Assembly (NCBI GenBank): GCA_947446865.1
Contig: CANFHX010000011.1
Span: forward strand, 1-64,000
DNA from: Flavobacteriaceae bacterium
GTDB lineage: Bacteria > Bacteroidota > Bacteroidia > Flavobacteriales > Flavobacteriaceae
Reading direction: 5' to 3'
DNA length: 64,000 bases
Shown piece after piece: positions 27,298 through 35,425 of the stretch. Both the position numbers and the translations under genes were made by a program. The notes below the pieces were generated by a model that saw only the letters and a program-made list of their open reading frames with translations, made no database searches and had not been told where the DNA came from. Position 1 is the stretch's first letter. Each line of letters opens with the position of its first letter.

Positions 27298-27538
27298 TTC
27301 TTTTTTTGGCTTTTAGCAATTCAAGATGTTTTTTAGGATCAAAATTTTTTGCTATTCCGCTTTCAATTCCTTCGTTTATAGCATTTTTCAAAGCAATAAT
27401 TTTACTCTCTTCTTCTTCCAATAATCTCAATCCAGCTCGAATAACTTCGCTTGCATTTTTGAATCTACCTTCCGAAACTCTGCTATCGACAAAATTTTCA
27501 AAATAGTTTCCTAGTGAAACTGATGTATTGCGTCCCAT
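27290..27538 (-). CDS. parD: ParD-family antitoxin
   Basis: About 82 residues beginning MGRNTSVSLGNYFENFVDSRVSEGRFKNASEVIRAGLRLLEEEE, a ribbon-helix-helix DNA-binding domain typical of ParD, with a charged C-terminal tail that would bind ParE. The ORF track adds 10 residues from upstream DNA; the ATG at 27538 is the family-typical start. A perfect inverted repeat just upstream is a candidate autoregulatory operator. Confidence 0.92.
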   Translation of the reverse strand: MGRNTSVSLGNYFENFVDSRVSEGRFKNASEVIRAGLRLLEEEESKIIALKNAINEGIESGIAKNFDPKKHLELLKAKKRNG

Positions 27539-27560
27539 AGTTTTATTGTTAATTTGTAAA

Positions 27561-27579
27561 GTTACCAAAATTCGGTAAC
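27561..27579. promoter_or_regulatory. Candidate ParD operator
   Basis: GTTACC-AAAATTC-GGTAAC: perfect 6-bp arms with a 7-bp spacer, 23 bp upstream of the parD start. ParD-type RHH dimers usually bind such repeats in their own promoter. Confidence 0.6.
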
Positions 27580-27626
27580 AATCAAAGAAAATTTTGATTT
27601 TTTGTGGATGTAAAATTTTAGTTAAT

Positions 27627-27742
27627 GTTATGCCACTTTGAGACGGCTTGAAGTTCGTAGTCGCTCAATTTTCGGCTAAACGAAATCGTGATGCGGAACG
27701 GTAATTCCACTAAATTTCAGCTAGCTCAAAATGGCGGTTACC
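27627..27742. repeat. Large palindromic element bordering the ParDE module
   Basis: The end arms GCCACTTTGAG and CTCAAAATGGC pair with one mismatch and about 80 bp between, with further partly pairing sequence inside. The right arm contains the stop codon of the neighbouring 199-aa gene (27738-27740), as recombination sites of gene cassettes do. It does not fit the integron attC consensus. Function unknown. Confidence 0.55.
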
Positions 27743-28337
27743 ACACGTTTTTATTTTCAATTTCGTAATTAAAAGGGTTTTCAGAATCCAATTCTCCGTT
27801 ATGATAAATTAAAAATTCAGCCTTTTTTTTATTAAATTTGACGGTTTCAACTTTATAGATTCCTCTTAAACATTCATTACTATCATAAATTAGTTCTTTG
27901 TCAAATATTATAAATTTAGATGTTGTCAATCGTATAATTTCTCCACACGCTAAAAATCCTTCACGACTTACTACTATATCTGCATCATCATTTACTTTAT
28001 ACCGCCCTAAATTTTCGTAACAAAATTGAAAATAAAAACTACATAAAATTAATGGAATTAAAACTACAATCGAAATTATCTTTTGAGTTGTATTTTTATT
28101 AATTGCAAAATATAGAATACTTGTTAGAATAAAAATAAGTCCAACTATTGAGTTTGAGTATATTCCTTTCAGTTTTATTCCGTTAAATGATAATACTATC
28201 AGAATTAGAAAAGTAATTGTTATATAAATTAATAAGCGTTCGATTAGTTTTTCCGTTTTTGGAAATCTTTTTTTTGTCAACCTTGGAATTAAGTTGAAGC
28301 CAATAATTATTAATATGAAAATTATAATAGCTATCAT
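27738..28337 (-). CDS. Orphan membrane protein
   Basis: 199 residues, not recognised. Four hydrophobic segments in the first 110 residues ('IAIIIFILIIIGFNLI', 'LLIYITITFLILIVLSF', 'SIVGLIFILTSILYFAI', 'IISIVVLIPLILCSFYF') are followed by a soluble C-terminal domain of about 90 residues with three cysteines in the region 106-156. Stop codon lies inside a palindromic element. The base composition and the TA module next door suggest accessory, possibly mobile, DNA. No function can be given. Confidence 0.7.
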   Translation of the reverse strand: MIAIIIFILIIIGFNLIPRLTKKRFPKTEKLIERLLIYITITFLILIVLSFNGIKLKGIYSNSIVGLIFILTSILYFAINKNTTQKIISIVVLIPLILCSFYFQFCYENLGRYKVNDDADIVVSREGFLACGEIIRLTTSKFIIFDKELIYDSNECLRGIYKVETVKFNKKKAEFLIYHNGELDSENPFNYEIENKNVW

Positions 28338-28430
28338 TTTTTTAAATGTGTAGTTACTTTTAGATATGCGCTACTTTGTAACGCTTTATCAAAAATATAA
28401 AAAATATTTTATAAATCGTCAAAAGTTTTT

Positions 28431-28979
28431 TTAAACAAATAACAAAACCAGCAACGGAATAATTATTCCAGCCAAAGCCAATTTCCAGCCACGTTTTTGG
28501 AAAGTGAATTTTCCTGCAGGAATCATAAAAACTCCGGTTAAGGCAATTGTTATTAAAGATAATCCAAAAATATCTCCATAATAAATCCACCAGTTGGAAG
28601 TGTTTTTATGCAACTTCATCATTGAACTGATGATTGGTGTTTTAATAAAAGTCGTGATTTCGCCTTTTCCAGTTTGTAAATCAATTTCAATATCATTCTT
28701 TTCAAAGGATATTCTAAGTTTGCCATCGTCTAATTTTTGGCGACGGAATTTATCTTCAACACCTAGTTTTTTTCCTAATTCTTCGGCATACGCATCGGTA
28801 ACTTCGCTTTCTTGAGGGATTTTGGCTACAATTAATCTGGTTTCGGTGGTGTATTTATCGGCATGAAAACTATCGCGGTGGTTCATCAAAATTCCCGAAA
28901 TTGCAAATGAAATAATTAATCCGATGTAGAAATAACCTAAATCTCTGTGAAGGTTTCTTGCTTTTAATGGTGAAATCAT
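28431..28979 (-). CDS. PepSY-associated membrane protein
   Basis: 182 residues: a membrane segment near the N-terminus after 'ARNLHRDLGYFYIGLIISFAISGILMNHRD', a PepSY-like extracytoplasmic part (about 45-100), and two C-terminal membrane helices ('WIYYGDIFGLSLITIALTGVFMI', 'LALAGIIIPLLVLLFV'). Histidines in 'NLHRDL' and 'MKLHKNT' could hold haem. Such proteins accompany TonB siderophore receptors and are thought to help reductive iron release. It is 4 bp downstream of the receptor gene, so the two form an operon. Confidence 0.85.
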   Translation of the reverse strand: MISPLKARNLHRDLGYFYIGLIISFAISGILMNHRDSFHADKYTTETRLIVAKIPQESEVTDAYAEELGKKLGVEDKFRRQKLDDGKLRISFEKNDIEIDLQTGKGEITTFIKTPIISSMMKLHKNTSNWWIYYGDIFGLSLITIALTGVFMIPAGKFTFQKRGWKLALAGIIIPLLVLLFV

Positions 28980-28983
28980 AGTT

Positions 28984-31170
28984 TTAAAATTTATATTTTA
29001 GTGAGGTGAATACTTGTCTTGGCGCTATAGGATTAACACTATAATTTTCATGAACCGTGTAATTCAATTCGTTAGTAATATTAGACAATTTACACAACAA
29101 TGAAAACTTTTTCCAATTATATCCTAAAGAAAAATCAATAGTGGTGTAACCTTTCAATGGAATTTCTCTTTCCCAAATTCCGCCTGGTTTTGAACTATGG
29201 TACTGGTTGTTCCAACCAGCTACTCTATTTCCAATGTAATTTCCAATTGCTCCAACAGTTAAACCTTTGAAAACACCAGATTGTAAAGTGTAAAAGAAAC
29301 TTAAGTTAGCTGTATTTGCTGGAGTTCTTGCAACTCGGTCACCTTCAATAAAACTACCATTTAAACCAGAAGTTTTTGTAAATCTCATGTCGTTATAACT
29401 ATATCCAACCATAATATTCATTGATTCTATTGGTTTTATTGTAATGTCAACTTCAAAACCCTTGCTTGTAGTTTCTCCACTCAATGATTTTACGTTGGTA
29501 TTTGTATTAATTGTACCATTTGCATTAAATTCAGCCGTCTGAGCTAAGTTACTATTAATTATTTGATAAACAGTTACATTAGTACATAAATTTCCATTCC
29601 AAAACTCTTTTTTTACACCAATTTCATATTGGTCGATAATGGATGGTTTTATCGCTTCGTTTATAATGGTTATGCCTGTATTTGGAGTGAAGGAGTTCGA
29701 ATAACTTGTAAAAAAGGAAATGTTTTTGGTAGGTTGGTAGATTAATCCAACTTTTGGAGAAAAAGCACGATCGTTTCTAATCGTTTCATCCACAACCTTA
29801 GAAGCAACTAAATCATAAGTAATAGGTTTTGTTTCTTGAATAGAATAACGAATCCCTGCCAAAACTTTGAATTTATTGGTTAGCGAAATTAAATCTTGCG
29901 CATAGACACCATATCTATTGGTTGCTGTTTTTACAATTTTGGTATTTGTTGCTTGCGGAATTGTAGTTTCTTGAGTATATAAATCTAAATTATAGATGTT
30001 GATTAAATCGTAATTGGCAGGATTAAAGACAAAAGTATAAGCATCTGCAAAAGAATTTTCAATATCTAAACCTGTAAATAATTGATGTTTTACCTTACCA
30101 GTAGATACATTTCCTTGAAGACTTAATTGTTGACTGTAAATTTCTTCTACCGCTTTGTTTTTTCCTAAAGGACGATTCCAATCTCCATTTGCAGCTGGCA
30201 AAACACGCTCGGTTCCTTCAGAAATTCTGTTATAATTTTGATAAGAAGAATTAAGATTCAACTTCCATTTGGCATTAATTTGATAGTTTACCAAAGCAGA
30301 AACGGTTGCTTGTTTGGTATTTCCATGCGACCATTTTGCACCCAAATAAGTGTTTCTAGAAAGGTCAACAATGTCTCTTCCTATAGAACCGGTTCCAAAA
30401 TCAGGTGTCCAATCATCATTAAGATAATCTCCTTGAACTATAATTTCGGTTTTGTTATTAACCTTAAAAAGAAAGGACGGATTCACATAATAACGTTCCT
30501 TTTTTACAACATCTCTAAAACTCTCCGAATTTTCATAGGTTCCAATAAAACGATAAGCAATACTTCTACTTAAAGGACCGTAAAAATCTATAGAAGGTTT
30601 ATAAAAACTATAACTACCGGCTTGCATGCTCATTTCGAAACCTTTCTTGAAAGAAGGTGTTTTTGTAACCATATTCAAAATTCCGCCAGGAGCAACATTG
30701 CCATATAAAAGTGCCGAACTTCCTTTTAATATTTCCACTTTTTCTAAAGAAGCTACTTCCGGAATGGAACCACTACTAAATCGGAAACCATTTTTAAACA
30801 TATTATTTGCAGACATATCATATCCTCGTGACCAAAAAGATTCTTGTGCACCACCTCTTGCTGACCCAACATAAACTCCGTTAGCATTTTTTATCACATC
30901 ACTTAGTCGGATGGATTGTTGTTGCTCTATTATGGCACTTCCAATTTCTTGAATGCTTTGTGGTAAATCCATTGGTTTAATTCCTGAACGTGTAACAGTT
31001 GCTTCGTTTTTTTGCTTCGTTAAAATGATAACTTCATTAAGAATTTTTCCTTTTTCCTTTTTTATAGTATCATTTATCGCATAAAGGTTGTCCGTGTTTT
31101 TGATTTCTTGCGCAAAACTTTGTGCTGTAATACTGAGGGCTAAAGCGGAATAGTAAAAATAATTAATCAT
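28984..31170 (-). CDS. TonB-dependent siderophore receptor
   Basis: 728 residues: signal peptide (1-20, SFA-Q), a short segment with the TonB-box region, a plug domain (about 55-190; 'PQSIQEIGSAIIEQQQSIRLSDVIKNANGVYVG', 'VEKVEILKGSSALLYGNVAPGGILNMVTK') and a 22-strand barrel ending 'VFTSLKYKF'. The pattern is of FpvA/FhuE-like ferric siderophore receptors. It is co-transcribed with the PepSY protein, and its promoter is flanked by two copies of a 24-bp motif suggesting iron control. Confidence 0.93.
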   Translation of the reverse strand: MINYFYYSALALSITAQSFAQEIKNTDNLYAINDTIKKEKGKILNEVIILTKQKNEATVTRSGIKPMDLPQSIQEIGSAIIEQQQSIRLSDVIKNANGVYVGSARGGAQESFWSRGYDMSANNMFKNGFRFSSGSIPEVASLEKVEILKGSSALLYGNVAPGGILNMVTKTPSFKKGFEMSMQAGSYSFYKPSIDFYGPLSRSIAYRFIGTYENSESFRDVVKKERYYVNPSFLFKVNNKTEIIVQGDYLNDDWTPDFGTGSIGRDIVDLSRNTYLGAKWSHGNTKQATVSALVNYQINAKWKLNLNSSYQNYNRISEGTERVLPAANGDWNRPLGKNKAVEEIYSQQLSLQGNVSTGKVKHQLFTGLDIENSFADAYTFVFNPANYDLINIYNLDLYTQETTIPQATNTKIVKTATNRYGVYAQDLISLTNKFKVLAGIRYSIQETKPITYDLVASKVVDETIRNDRAFSPKVGLIYQPTKNISFFTSYSNSFTPNTGITIINEAIKPSIIDQYEIGVKKEFWNGNLCTNVTVYQIINSNLAQTAEFNANGTINTNTNVKSLSGETTSKGFEVDITIKPIESMNIMVGYSYNDMRFTKTSGLNGSFIEGDRVARTPANTANLSFFYTLQSGVFKGLTVGAIGNYIGNRVAGWNNQYHSSKPGGIWEREIPLKGYTTIDFSLGYNWKKFSLLCKLSNITNELNYTVHENYSVNPIAPRQVFTSLKYKF

Positions 31171-31194
31171 TTATTTAGATTTAATAAAAATAAT
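31171..31194. promoter_or_regulatory. Iron-regulator-like operator, copy 1
   Basis: TTATTTAGATTTAATAAAAATAAT, immediately before the receptor ATG. It is 21/24 identical to copy 2 on the other side of the promoter. The AT-rich 'ATTTAGA' half resembles Fur boxes I know from Bacteroidota; the regulator itself is inferred. Confidence 0.5.
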
Positions 31195-31198
31195 TATG

Positions 31199-31230
31199 CA
31201 AATATAAATAGTCCTTTTTAATTCACAAAG
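31199..31230 (-). promoter_or_regulatory. Promoter of the siderophore receptor operon
   Basis: On the minus strand CTTTG, a 19-bp spacer and TATATTTG match the Bacteroidota consensus. The predicted start of transcription is about 25 nt upstream of the ATG and falls next to operator copy 1. Confidence 0.65.
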
Positions 31231-31231
31231 T

Positions 31232-31255
31232 TTATTTAGACTTAATATGAATAAT
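31232..31255. promoter_or_regulatory. Iron-regulator-like operator, copy 2
   Basis: TTATTTAGACTTAATATGAATAAT, abutting the -33 element. With copy 1 it brackets the promoter, a layout that would allow repression by looping or cooperative binding. Confidence 0.5.
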
Positions 31256-31288
31256 ATTTTTAAGAAGTTGATTTTGTTATTAATACAA

Positions 31289-31318
31289 ACGAAAAAAACT
31301 TGCCGTGGAGCAAGTTTT
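31289..31318 (-). terminator. Minus-strand hairpin in the receptor upstream region
   Basis: On the minus strand AACTTGC and GCAAGTT form a 7-bp stem followed by TTTTTCG. No annotated gene ends here, so a small transcript or attenuator upstream of the receptor promoter is possible. Confidence 0.4.
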
Positions 31319-31407
31319 AAAGACAAATTGAGCATTTTATTATCAAATTCCAAAATTAAATATTCACAGGGCCTTTTTTGGAAGGAAATCAAAATAAAAG
31401 TAAAAAT

Positions 31408-31447
31408 AAAAGCTGTCTCAAAATAAATTAGGAGACAGCTTTATTTT
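31408..31447. terminator. Strong hairpin in the 31.2-31.7 kb spacer
   Basis: AAAGCTGTCTC and GAGACAGCTTT form an 11-bp perfect stem with a 12-nt loop, followed by TATTTTTT on the plus strand and TATTTTTACTTTT on the minus strand. It could end the minus-strand gene at 31680. The rest of this 510-bp spacer holds the receptor promoter and operators, the smaller hairpin at 31289-31318 and otherwise no recognisable gene. Confidence 0.7.
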
Positions 31448-31679
31448 TTATTAATAATATATTTCGCCTTTCGGCTAATTGTAAACCTTTTATATTCCAA
31501 ATATAGAAAGAACTTAAATGCGAAAGTCTTAAAATTATATTAAAGTTTAAAACGTATTACATTTTAGTTGTTTTTTGTTCCATTATCATTATTTAGTGAC
31601 AATTTTCATTAGCACTCACTCGAAATAGGTTACTATTTTAACTTTGGCCATTGTGTTTTTTCTTCAAATGCTTAGTTTG

Positions 31680-32528
31680 TTATTTGTTGTAAAGTGAATT
31701 TTTTATAATTAGTTTGTAGATACTAGATTCCAAAACATCATTGTCTTTGTCTTCACAGACTAAAAATTCAATTGAATCTTTGGTTTTTTGGAAAAGGGTT
31801 ATGCCTTCTAATTTATAATTGCCTTCTATTTTTTTTGTAAAATCCAATTGCATTGTTTCAATGTCGATGCGCCCTATAATACTTCCAAGGATTTCTCCAT
31901 CGTCATAAGTAGATTCGGTATTTTCTGAAGTTGCTAAGAAATAGATTTTGTCTTCCACTAAAATAGCATCGGTAAAACTACTGCGAACGCCTTTTATTTT
32001 TGGGAGTTTATACGCGTTGGATAAAATTCGGAAATCGGTGGTAAGGTTTTTGCCGGTGATGGTGAAAACAACATTTTTATTGGTTTTTCCGTTGCCACGA
32101 TTGAAAAGAAACCAATTTTCGCCATTGTGGATGGCTCCTTCCAAATTAAAATCGTCGGGTTTTATTTCTCCAAAAGATTGCAAAGCAAGGTACAAATCGG
32201 AAACATCTTTGGTGGCAAGAACCTTTTTGGATTTGGCATCCATGTGCAGCATTTTAGTTCTGTTTTCGGTAGAACCCGAACCAAAAATATAGAGGCTATC
32301 TTTGAATTGGGTGATGGCTTCTAGATCTTGTTTTTGATTTTTTGGGATGTTTTCTTGGGCATTTTCTGTTAATGGATGTCGGTCTAGTTTTGCGGAATCT
32401 ATATGGTATTCATACAAATAGGTACTGTTGTCGCCAATAGCCAAGATGGTATTGTTTTGGTAGATTAATCCGGAGGCCGAACCAAGCCCAATGATTTTAA
32501 ATAAAAAAGAAAGTTGGAGTTTTTCCAT
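31680..32528 (-). CDS. DUF6929-like beta-propeller protein
   Basis: About 282 residues starting MEKLQLSFLFKIIGLGSASGL. The pattern of 'GSASGLIYQNNTILAIGDNSTYLYEYHI' and later 'DLEAITQFKDSLYIFGSGSTENRT', 'NLEGAIHNGENWFLFNRGN', 'LEGITLFQKTKDSIEFLVCEDKD' is that of a propeller like DUF6929/SdiA-regulated proteins. No signal peptide is obvious. The ORF track adds 49 residues, but they are the translation of intergenic repeat copy C, so the ATG at 32528 is chosen. Function unknown. Confidence 0.7.
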   Translation of the reverse strand: MEKLQLSFLFKIIGLGSASGLIYQNNTILAIGDNSTYLYEYHIDSAKLDRHPLTENAQENIPKNQKQDLEAITQFKDSLYIFGSGSTENRTKMLHMDAKSKKVLATKDVSDLYLALQSFGEIKPDDFNLEGAIHNGENWFLFNRGNGKTNKNVVFTITGKNLTTDFRILSNAYKLPKIKGVRSSFTDAILVEDKIYFLATSENTESTYDDGEILGSIIGRIDIETMQLDFTKKIEGNYKLEGITLFQKTKDSIEFLVCEDKDNDVLESSIYKLIIKNSLYNK

Positions 32529-32545
32529 AAGTTTGCCGATAAGTT

Positions 32546-32626
32546 TAGCCCCGATTGCAACGGAAATCCTTTTCTTTTTTTTCTTTAAAAAAAGAAAAGA
32601 TTGCAGTGTAAAGCGGGAATTGCTCC
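32546..32626 (+). repeat. Degenerate Flavobacterium-type intergenic element, copy C
   Basis: TAGCCCCGAT-TGCAACGGAAATCC, an internal hairpin (CTTTTCTTTTTTTC/AAAAAAGAAAAG), then GATTGCAGTG.AAAGCGGGAA and GCTCC. It is the best-preserved of three related elements and lies between two divergent genes. Confidence 0.65.
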
Positions 32627-32771
32627 TCAAAAATACTATTATTAGTTTTATAAATTGAAATAACTTTAAAAACAATATTTATAATCAATGTTTAATTTTA
32701 CTACTGTAATTGATTTTTGATATTGCCATTGCCATTGAATTACCTACTTTTGCAAATTCAAAAAACGCAAC

Positions 32772-34163
32772 GTGAATTTATCCCAGTATACTAAAGAGTT
32801 TCGATATAATATGCAATTGGCATACCCAGTAATTTTGGGTATGTTAGGGCATACCCTAATCATGATTGTAGATAATATCATGGTAGGGAAATTAGGTTCT
32901 ACCGAGTTGGCCGCAGTTTCACTTGGAAACAGTATGGTTTTTGTGGCGCTTTCTCTTGGAATAGGTTTTTCAACGGCTATAACGCCAATTGTAGGGGAAG
33001 CCGATGCCGAAAAAAATACCGATAAAATTCGTTCGGTTTTTCATAATGGATTGTTTTTGTGTGTCATTTTGGGCTTTGCTCTTTTTGGTTTAATTGTTTT
33101 AGGTAAACCAATTATGGAAATGTTGCACCAACCTAAAGAGGTAATTGTTTTAGCAAAACCGTATTTGGACTGGGTAGGATTTTCGTTAGTGCCGCTAATA
33201 ATTTACCAAGGCTACAAGCAGTTTGCCGATGGTTTATCGATGACTAAATACTCGATGTATGCTATTGTTATGGCGAATATTCTCCACGTAATAGTGAACT
33301 ATTGTTTGATTTATGGCTTTTGGATTTTTCCTAAAATGGGAATCCTCGGTGCCGGATTAGGAACGGTTATTTCCAGAATTGCAATGGTGGTATTTATGCA
33401 CGTAATTTTATCGAAACAAGAACGATTACAAACTTATTTTCAGAACTTTAGTTTTGCTGAAATTAAAAAGGAAACTATCCGTAAAATTGTGAGTTTAGGA
33501 ATTCCTTCTGCTATGCAAATGCTATTTGAAGTGGTACTATTTACTGCCGGAATTTGGCTTTGTGGAAATATCGGTAAAACAAGTCAGGCTGCCAATCAAA
33601 TTGCGCTGAGTTTGGCCTCAATGACGTTTATGTTTGCCATGGGATTGAGCGTAGTTTCAATGATTCGAGTGAGTAACCAAAAGGGATTGCAAGATTATAA
33701 AAACCTTGTGGTGGTGGCTCGTTCCATTTTTTTATTAGCAATTCTTATTGAAATTGTCTTTGCTTTGTTGTTTATTCTTTTACATCAAATAGTACCGCCG
33801 TTGTTTTTAGACATGAGCGATACCACACAACTTTTAGACAACCAAGAAGTGGTTACTATTGCTGCTAAATTACTTTTGGTAGCAGCAGTTTTTCAAATTT
33901 CGGATGGAATTCAAGTTGTAGTTTTAGGCGCTTTACGCGGATTGCAAGATGTGAAAATCCCTATGTATATTACCTTTGTGGCCTATTGGGTTATTGGATT
34001 TCCAATTTCGTATTACCTTGGCGAATATACCGAACTAAAAGCAGTTGGAGTTTGGATAGGATTACTTGCAGGATTGACCGCAGCGGCAGTTTTCTTATTT
34101 ATTAGGTTCCATTATTTAACCAAAAAATTGATTGTTGAAAATCCGGAACTTCCTGTTTTGTAA
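32772..34163 (+). CDS. MATE-family efflux transporter
   Basis: 463 residues with about 12 membrane helices and two homologous halves, as in Na+- or H+-coupled MATE exporters (NorM-like). Signatures: 'LAYPVILGMLGHTLIMIVDNIMVGKLGSTELAAVSLGNS', 'GIPSAMQMLFEVVLFTAGIWLCGNIG'. The start is a GTG, placed about 22 nt downstream of a TACTTTTG -7 element, giving a short leader. Substrate unknown. Likely monocistronic. Confidence 0.93.
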   Translation: MNLSQYTKEFRYNMQLAYPVILGMLGHTLIMIVDNIMVGKLGSTELAAVSLGNSMVFVALSLGIGFSTAITPIVGEADAEKNTDKIRSVFHNGLFLCVILGFALFGLIVLGKPIMEMLHQPKEVIVLAKPYLDWVGFSLVPLIIYQGYKQFADGLSMTKYSMYAIVMANILHVIVNYCLIYGFWIFPKMGILGAGLGTVISRIAMVVFMHVILSKQERLQTYFQNFSFAEIKKETIRKIVSLGIPSAMQMLFEVVLFTAGIWLCGNIGKTSQAANQIALSLASMTFMFAMGLSVVSMIRVSNQKGLQDYKNLVVVARSIFLLAILIEIVFALLFILLHQIVPPLFLDMSDTTQLLDNQEVVTIAAKLLLVAAVFQISDGIQVVVLGALRGLQDVKIPMYITFVAYWVIGFPISYYLGEYTELKAVGVWIGLLAGLTAAAVFLFIRFHYLTKKLIVENPELPVL

Positions 34164-34210
34164 CAATTAATCAAAACCTACGTATAACCAATAAATTAAA
34201 ACATTAAAAA

Positions 34211-35116
34211 ATGATAGTATTAATTATTCTTGGAATTATTTTGGTTGTAGCGGGTATAACTTTAAAGGACAATGCTAATCCGTTATCTAAATTTTCGGGA
34301 ACCATCCGAATTGTTGGTTTTTTGGTTATTGTATTGGGCGTATTTTCGTCCATGTTCAAACAAATAGATGCTGGAAAAGTGGGCGTGAAATCGTTGTACG
34401 GAAATGTACAACCCGATGTATTAGAAAGTGGTTTGCATGTTATAAATCCTTTATTGGATATTACTATTTTTGATACCCAAACTCAAAACTACACCATGTC
34501 CGCAGTGCACTCAGAAGGCGCTCAAGAAGGAGATGATGCCATTCGAGTATTGTCCAACGATGGGCTAGAGGTTGTAATTGACTTAACCGTTTTATATCGA
34601 GTTTTACCTGGAGATGCACCAAAAATCCTTAAAGGAATTGGAGAAAATTATACTGATAAAATTGTTCGTCCAATAACCAGAACTCGTATTCGAGACAACG
34701 CTGTTTATTATGATGCAGTTGCTTTGTATTCTACCAAAAGAAATGAATTCCAACAACGAATTTTCAAATCTATTGAAGATGACTTTAAAAAAAGAGGATT
34801 AGTTTTAGAGCAATTGTTGATTCGAAATATTAATTTGCCAACTTCAGTAAAAGCATCTATAGAAAGTAAAATTAATGCTGAACAAGATGCTCAAAAAATG
34901 CAATTTGTTTTACAAAAAGAAAAACAAGAAGCCGAACGTAAACGAGTAGAAGCACAAGGTATTGCCGATTACCAAAGAATTATTTCGACCAATCTTACCG
35001 ATAAACAATTACAATACGAACAGATAAAAGCCCAAAAAGAGTTAGCGGCTTCCCCAAATACCAAAATTATTTTCATGGGGAAAAACAGTGGCTCGGTTAT
35101 TTTATCCGATAAATAA
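34211..35116 (+). CDS. Prohibitin-family (SPFH) membrane protein
   Basis: 301 residues. Two N-terminal hydrophobic segments ('MIVLIILGIILVVAGITL', 'IVGFLVIVLGVFSSMF') lead into an SPFH domain (about 50-230; 'IDAGKVGVKSLYGNVQPDVLESGLHVINPLLDI', 'RVLPGDAPKILKGIGENYTDKIVRPITRTRIRD') and a C-terminal coiled coil ('QFVLQKEKQEAERKRVEAQGIADYQRIIS'). SPFH proteins form large membrane rings and control proteases or domains. It lies between MATE and a small acidic protein, all plus strand. Confidence 0.92.
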   Translation: MIVLIILGIILVVAGITLKDNANPLSKFSGTIRIVGFLVIVLGVFSSMFKQIDAGKVGVKSLYGNVQPDVLESGLHVINPLLDITIFDTQTQNYTMSAVHSEGAQEGDDAIRVLSNDGLEVVIDLTVLYRVLPGDAPKILKGIGENYTDKIVRPITRTRIRDNAVYYDAVALYSTKRNEFQQRIFKSIEDDFKKRGLVLEQLLIRNINLPTSVKASIESKINAEQDAQKMQFVLQKEKQEAERKRVEAQGIADYQRIISTNLTDKQLQYEQIKAQKELAASPNTKIIFMGKNSGSVILSDK

Positions 35117-35161
35117 AAAGTAAATTTGTTACTTTAGAAACTAATAAACCCTAAACTAATT

Positions 35162-35389
35162 ATGATATTACCAAAATTTGTTATAGCAGATAATTCTGAT
35201 TTCCCAGAAGATATTTTCATCATACACCTTGATTTTCCTCGTTTTTTAATCAATTTAAAAGACGATGAAGTAGAATTTCTTGAAGATTTAGAAGGAGAAG
35301 ATGAAACCGAATTAGAAGCCGAAATGGAGCATTTAATTACTCTTGCCGGAGAGTTTTACGATAAAGAAATGAAACTTTTTGAAGAGTAA
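35162..35389 (+). CDS. Small acidic conserved protein
   Basis: 75 residues, strongly acidic (about 24 Asp/Glu), no signal peptide: 'ADNSDFPEDIFIIHLDFPRFLINLKDDEVEFLEDLEGEDETELEAEMEHLITLAGEFYDKEM'. Not recognised beyond being the kind of short protein conserved in Flavobacteriaceae. It lies 45 bp after the prohibitin gene in the same direction and converges on the CDP-alcohol transferase. Confidence 0.7.
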   Translation: MILPKFVIADNSDFPEDIFIIHLDFPRFLINLKDDEVEFLEDLEGEDETELEAEMEHLITLAGEFYDKEMKLFEE

Positions 35390-35425
35390 TCCTAAACTTA
35401 AATAGTGTAAAAAAAATAAAATAGT

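Noticed and set aside
27627-27742. Integron attC site
   Set aside because: The outer 7-bp consensus core (RYYYAAC/GTTRRRY) is not met and no integron integrase is in the window, so only 'palindromic element' is claimed.
28360-28590. 76-aa ORF beside the PepSY gene
   Set aside because: Shadow frame of the PepSY gene with a random C-terminal extension.
31171-31392. 73-aa minus-strand ORF upstream of the siderophore receptor
   Set aside because: It spans the promoter, both operator-like copies and a hairpin; composition is that of non-coding AT-rich DNA. A short leader peptide inside it is mentioned only as a possibility.
32529-32675. 49-residue N-terminal extension of the DUF6929-like protein
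   Set aside because: These codons translate intergenic repeat copy C (poly-Lys stretch from an A-run hairpin); the ATG at 32528 starts the recognisable domain.
34211-35389. Prohibitin gene plus small acidic protein as a defence system
   Set aside because: Both look like ordinary conserved flavobacterial genes in a housekeeping context; nothing suggests defence beyond adjacency.
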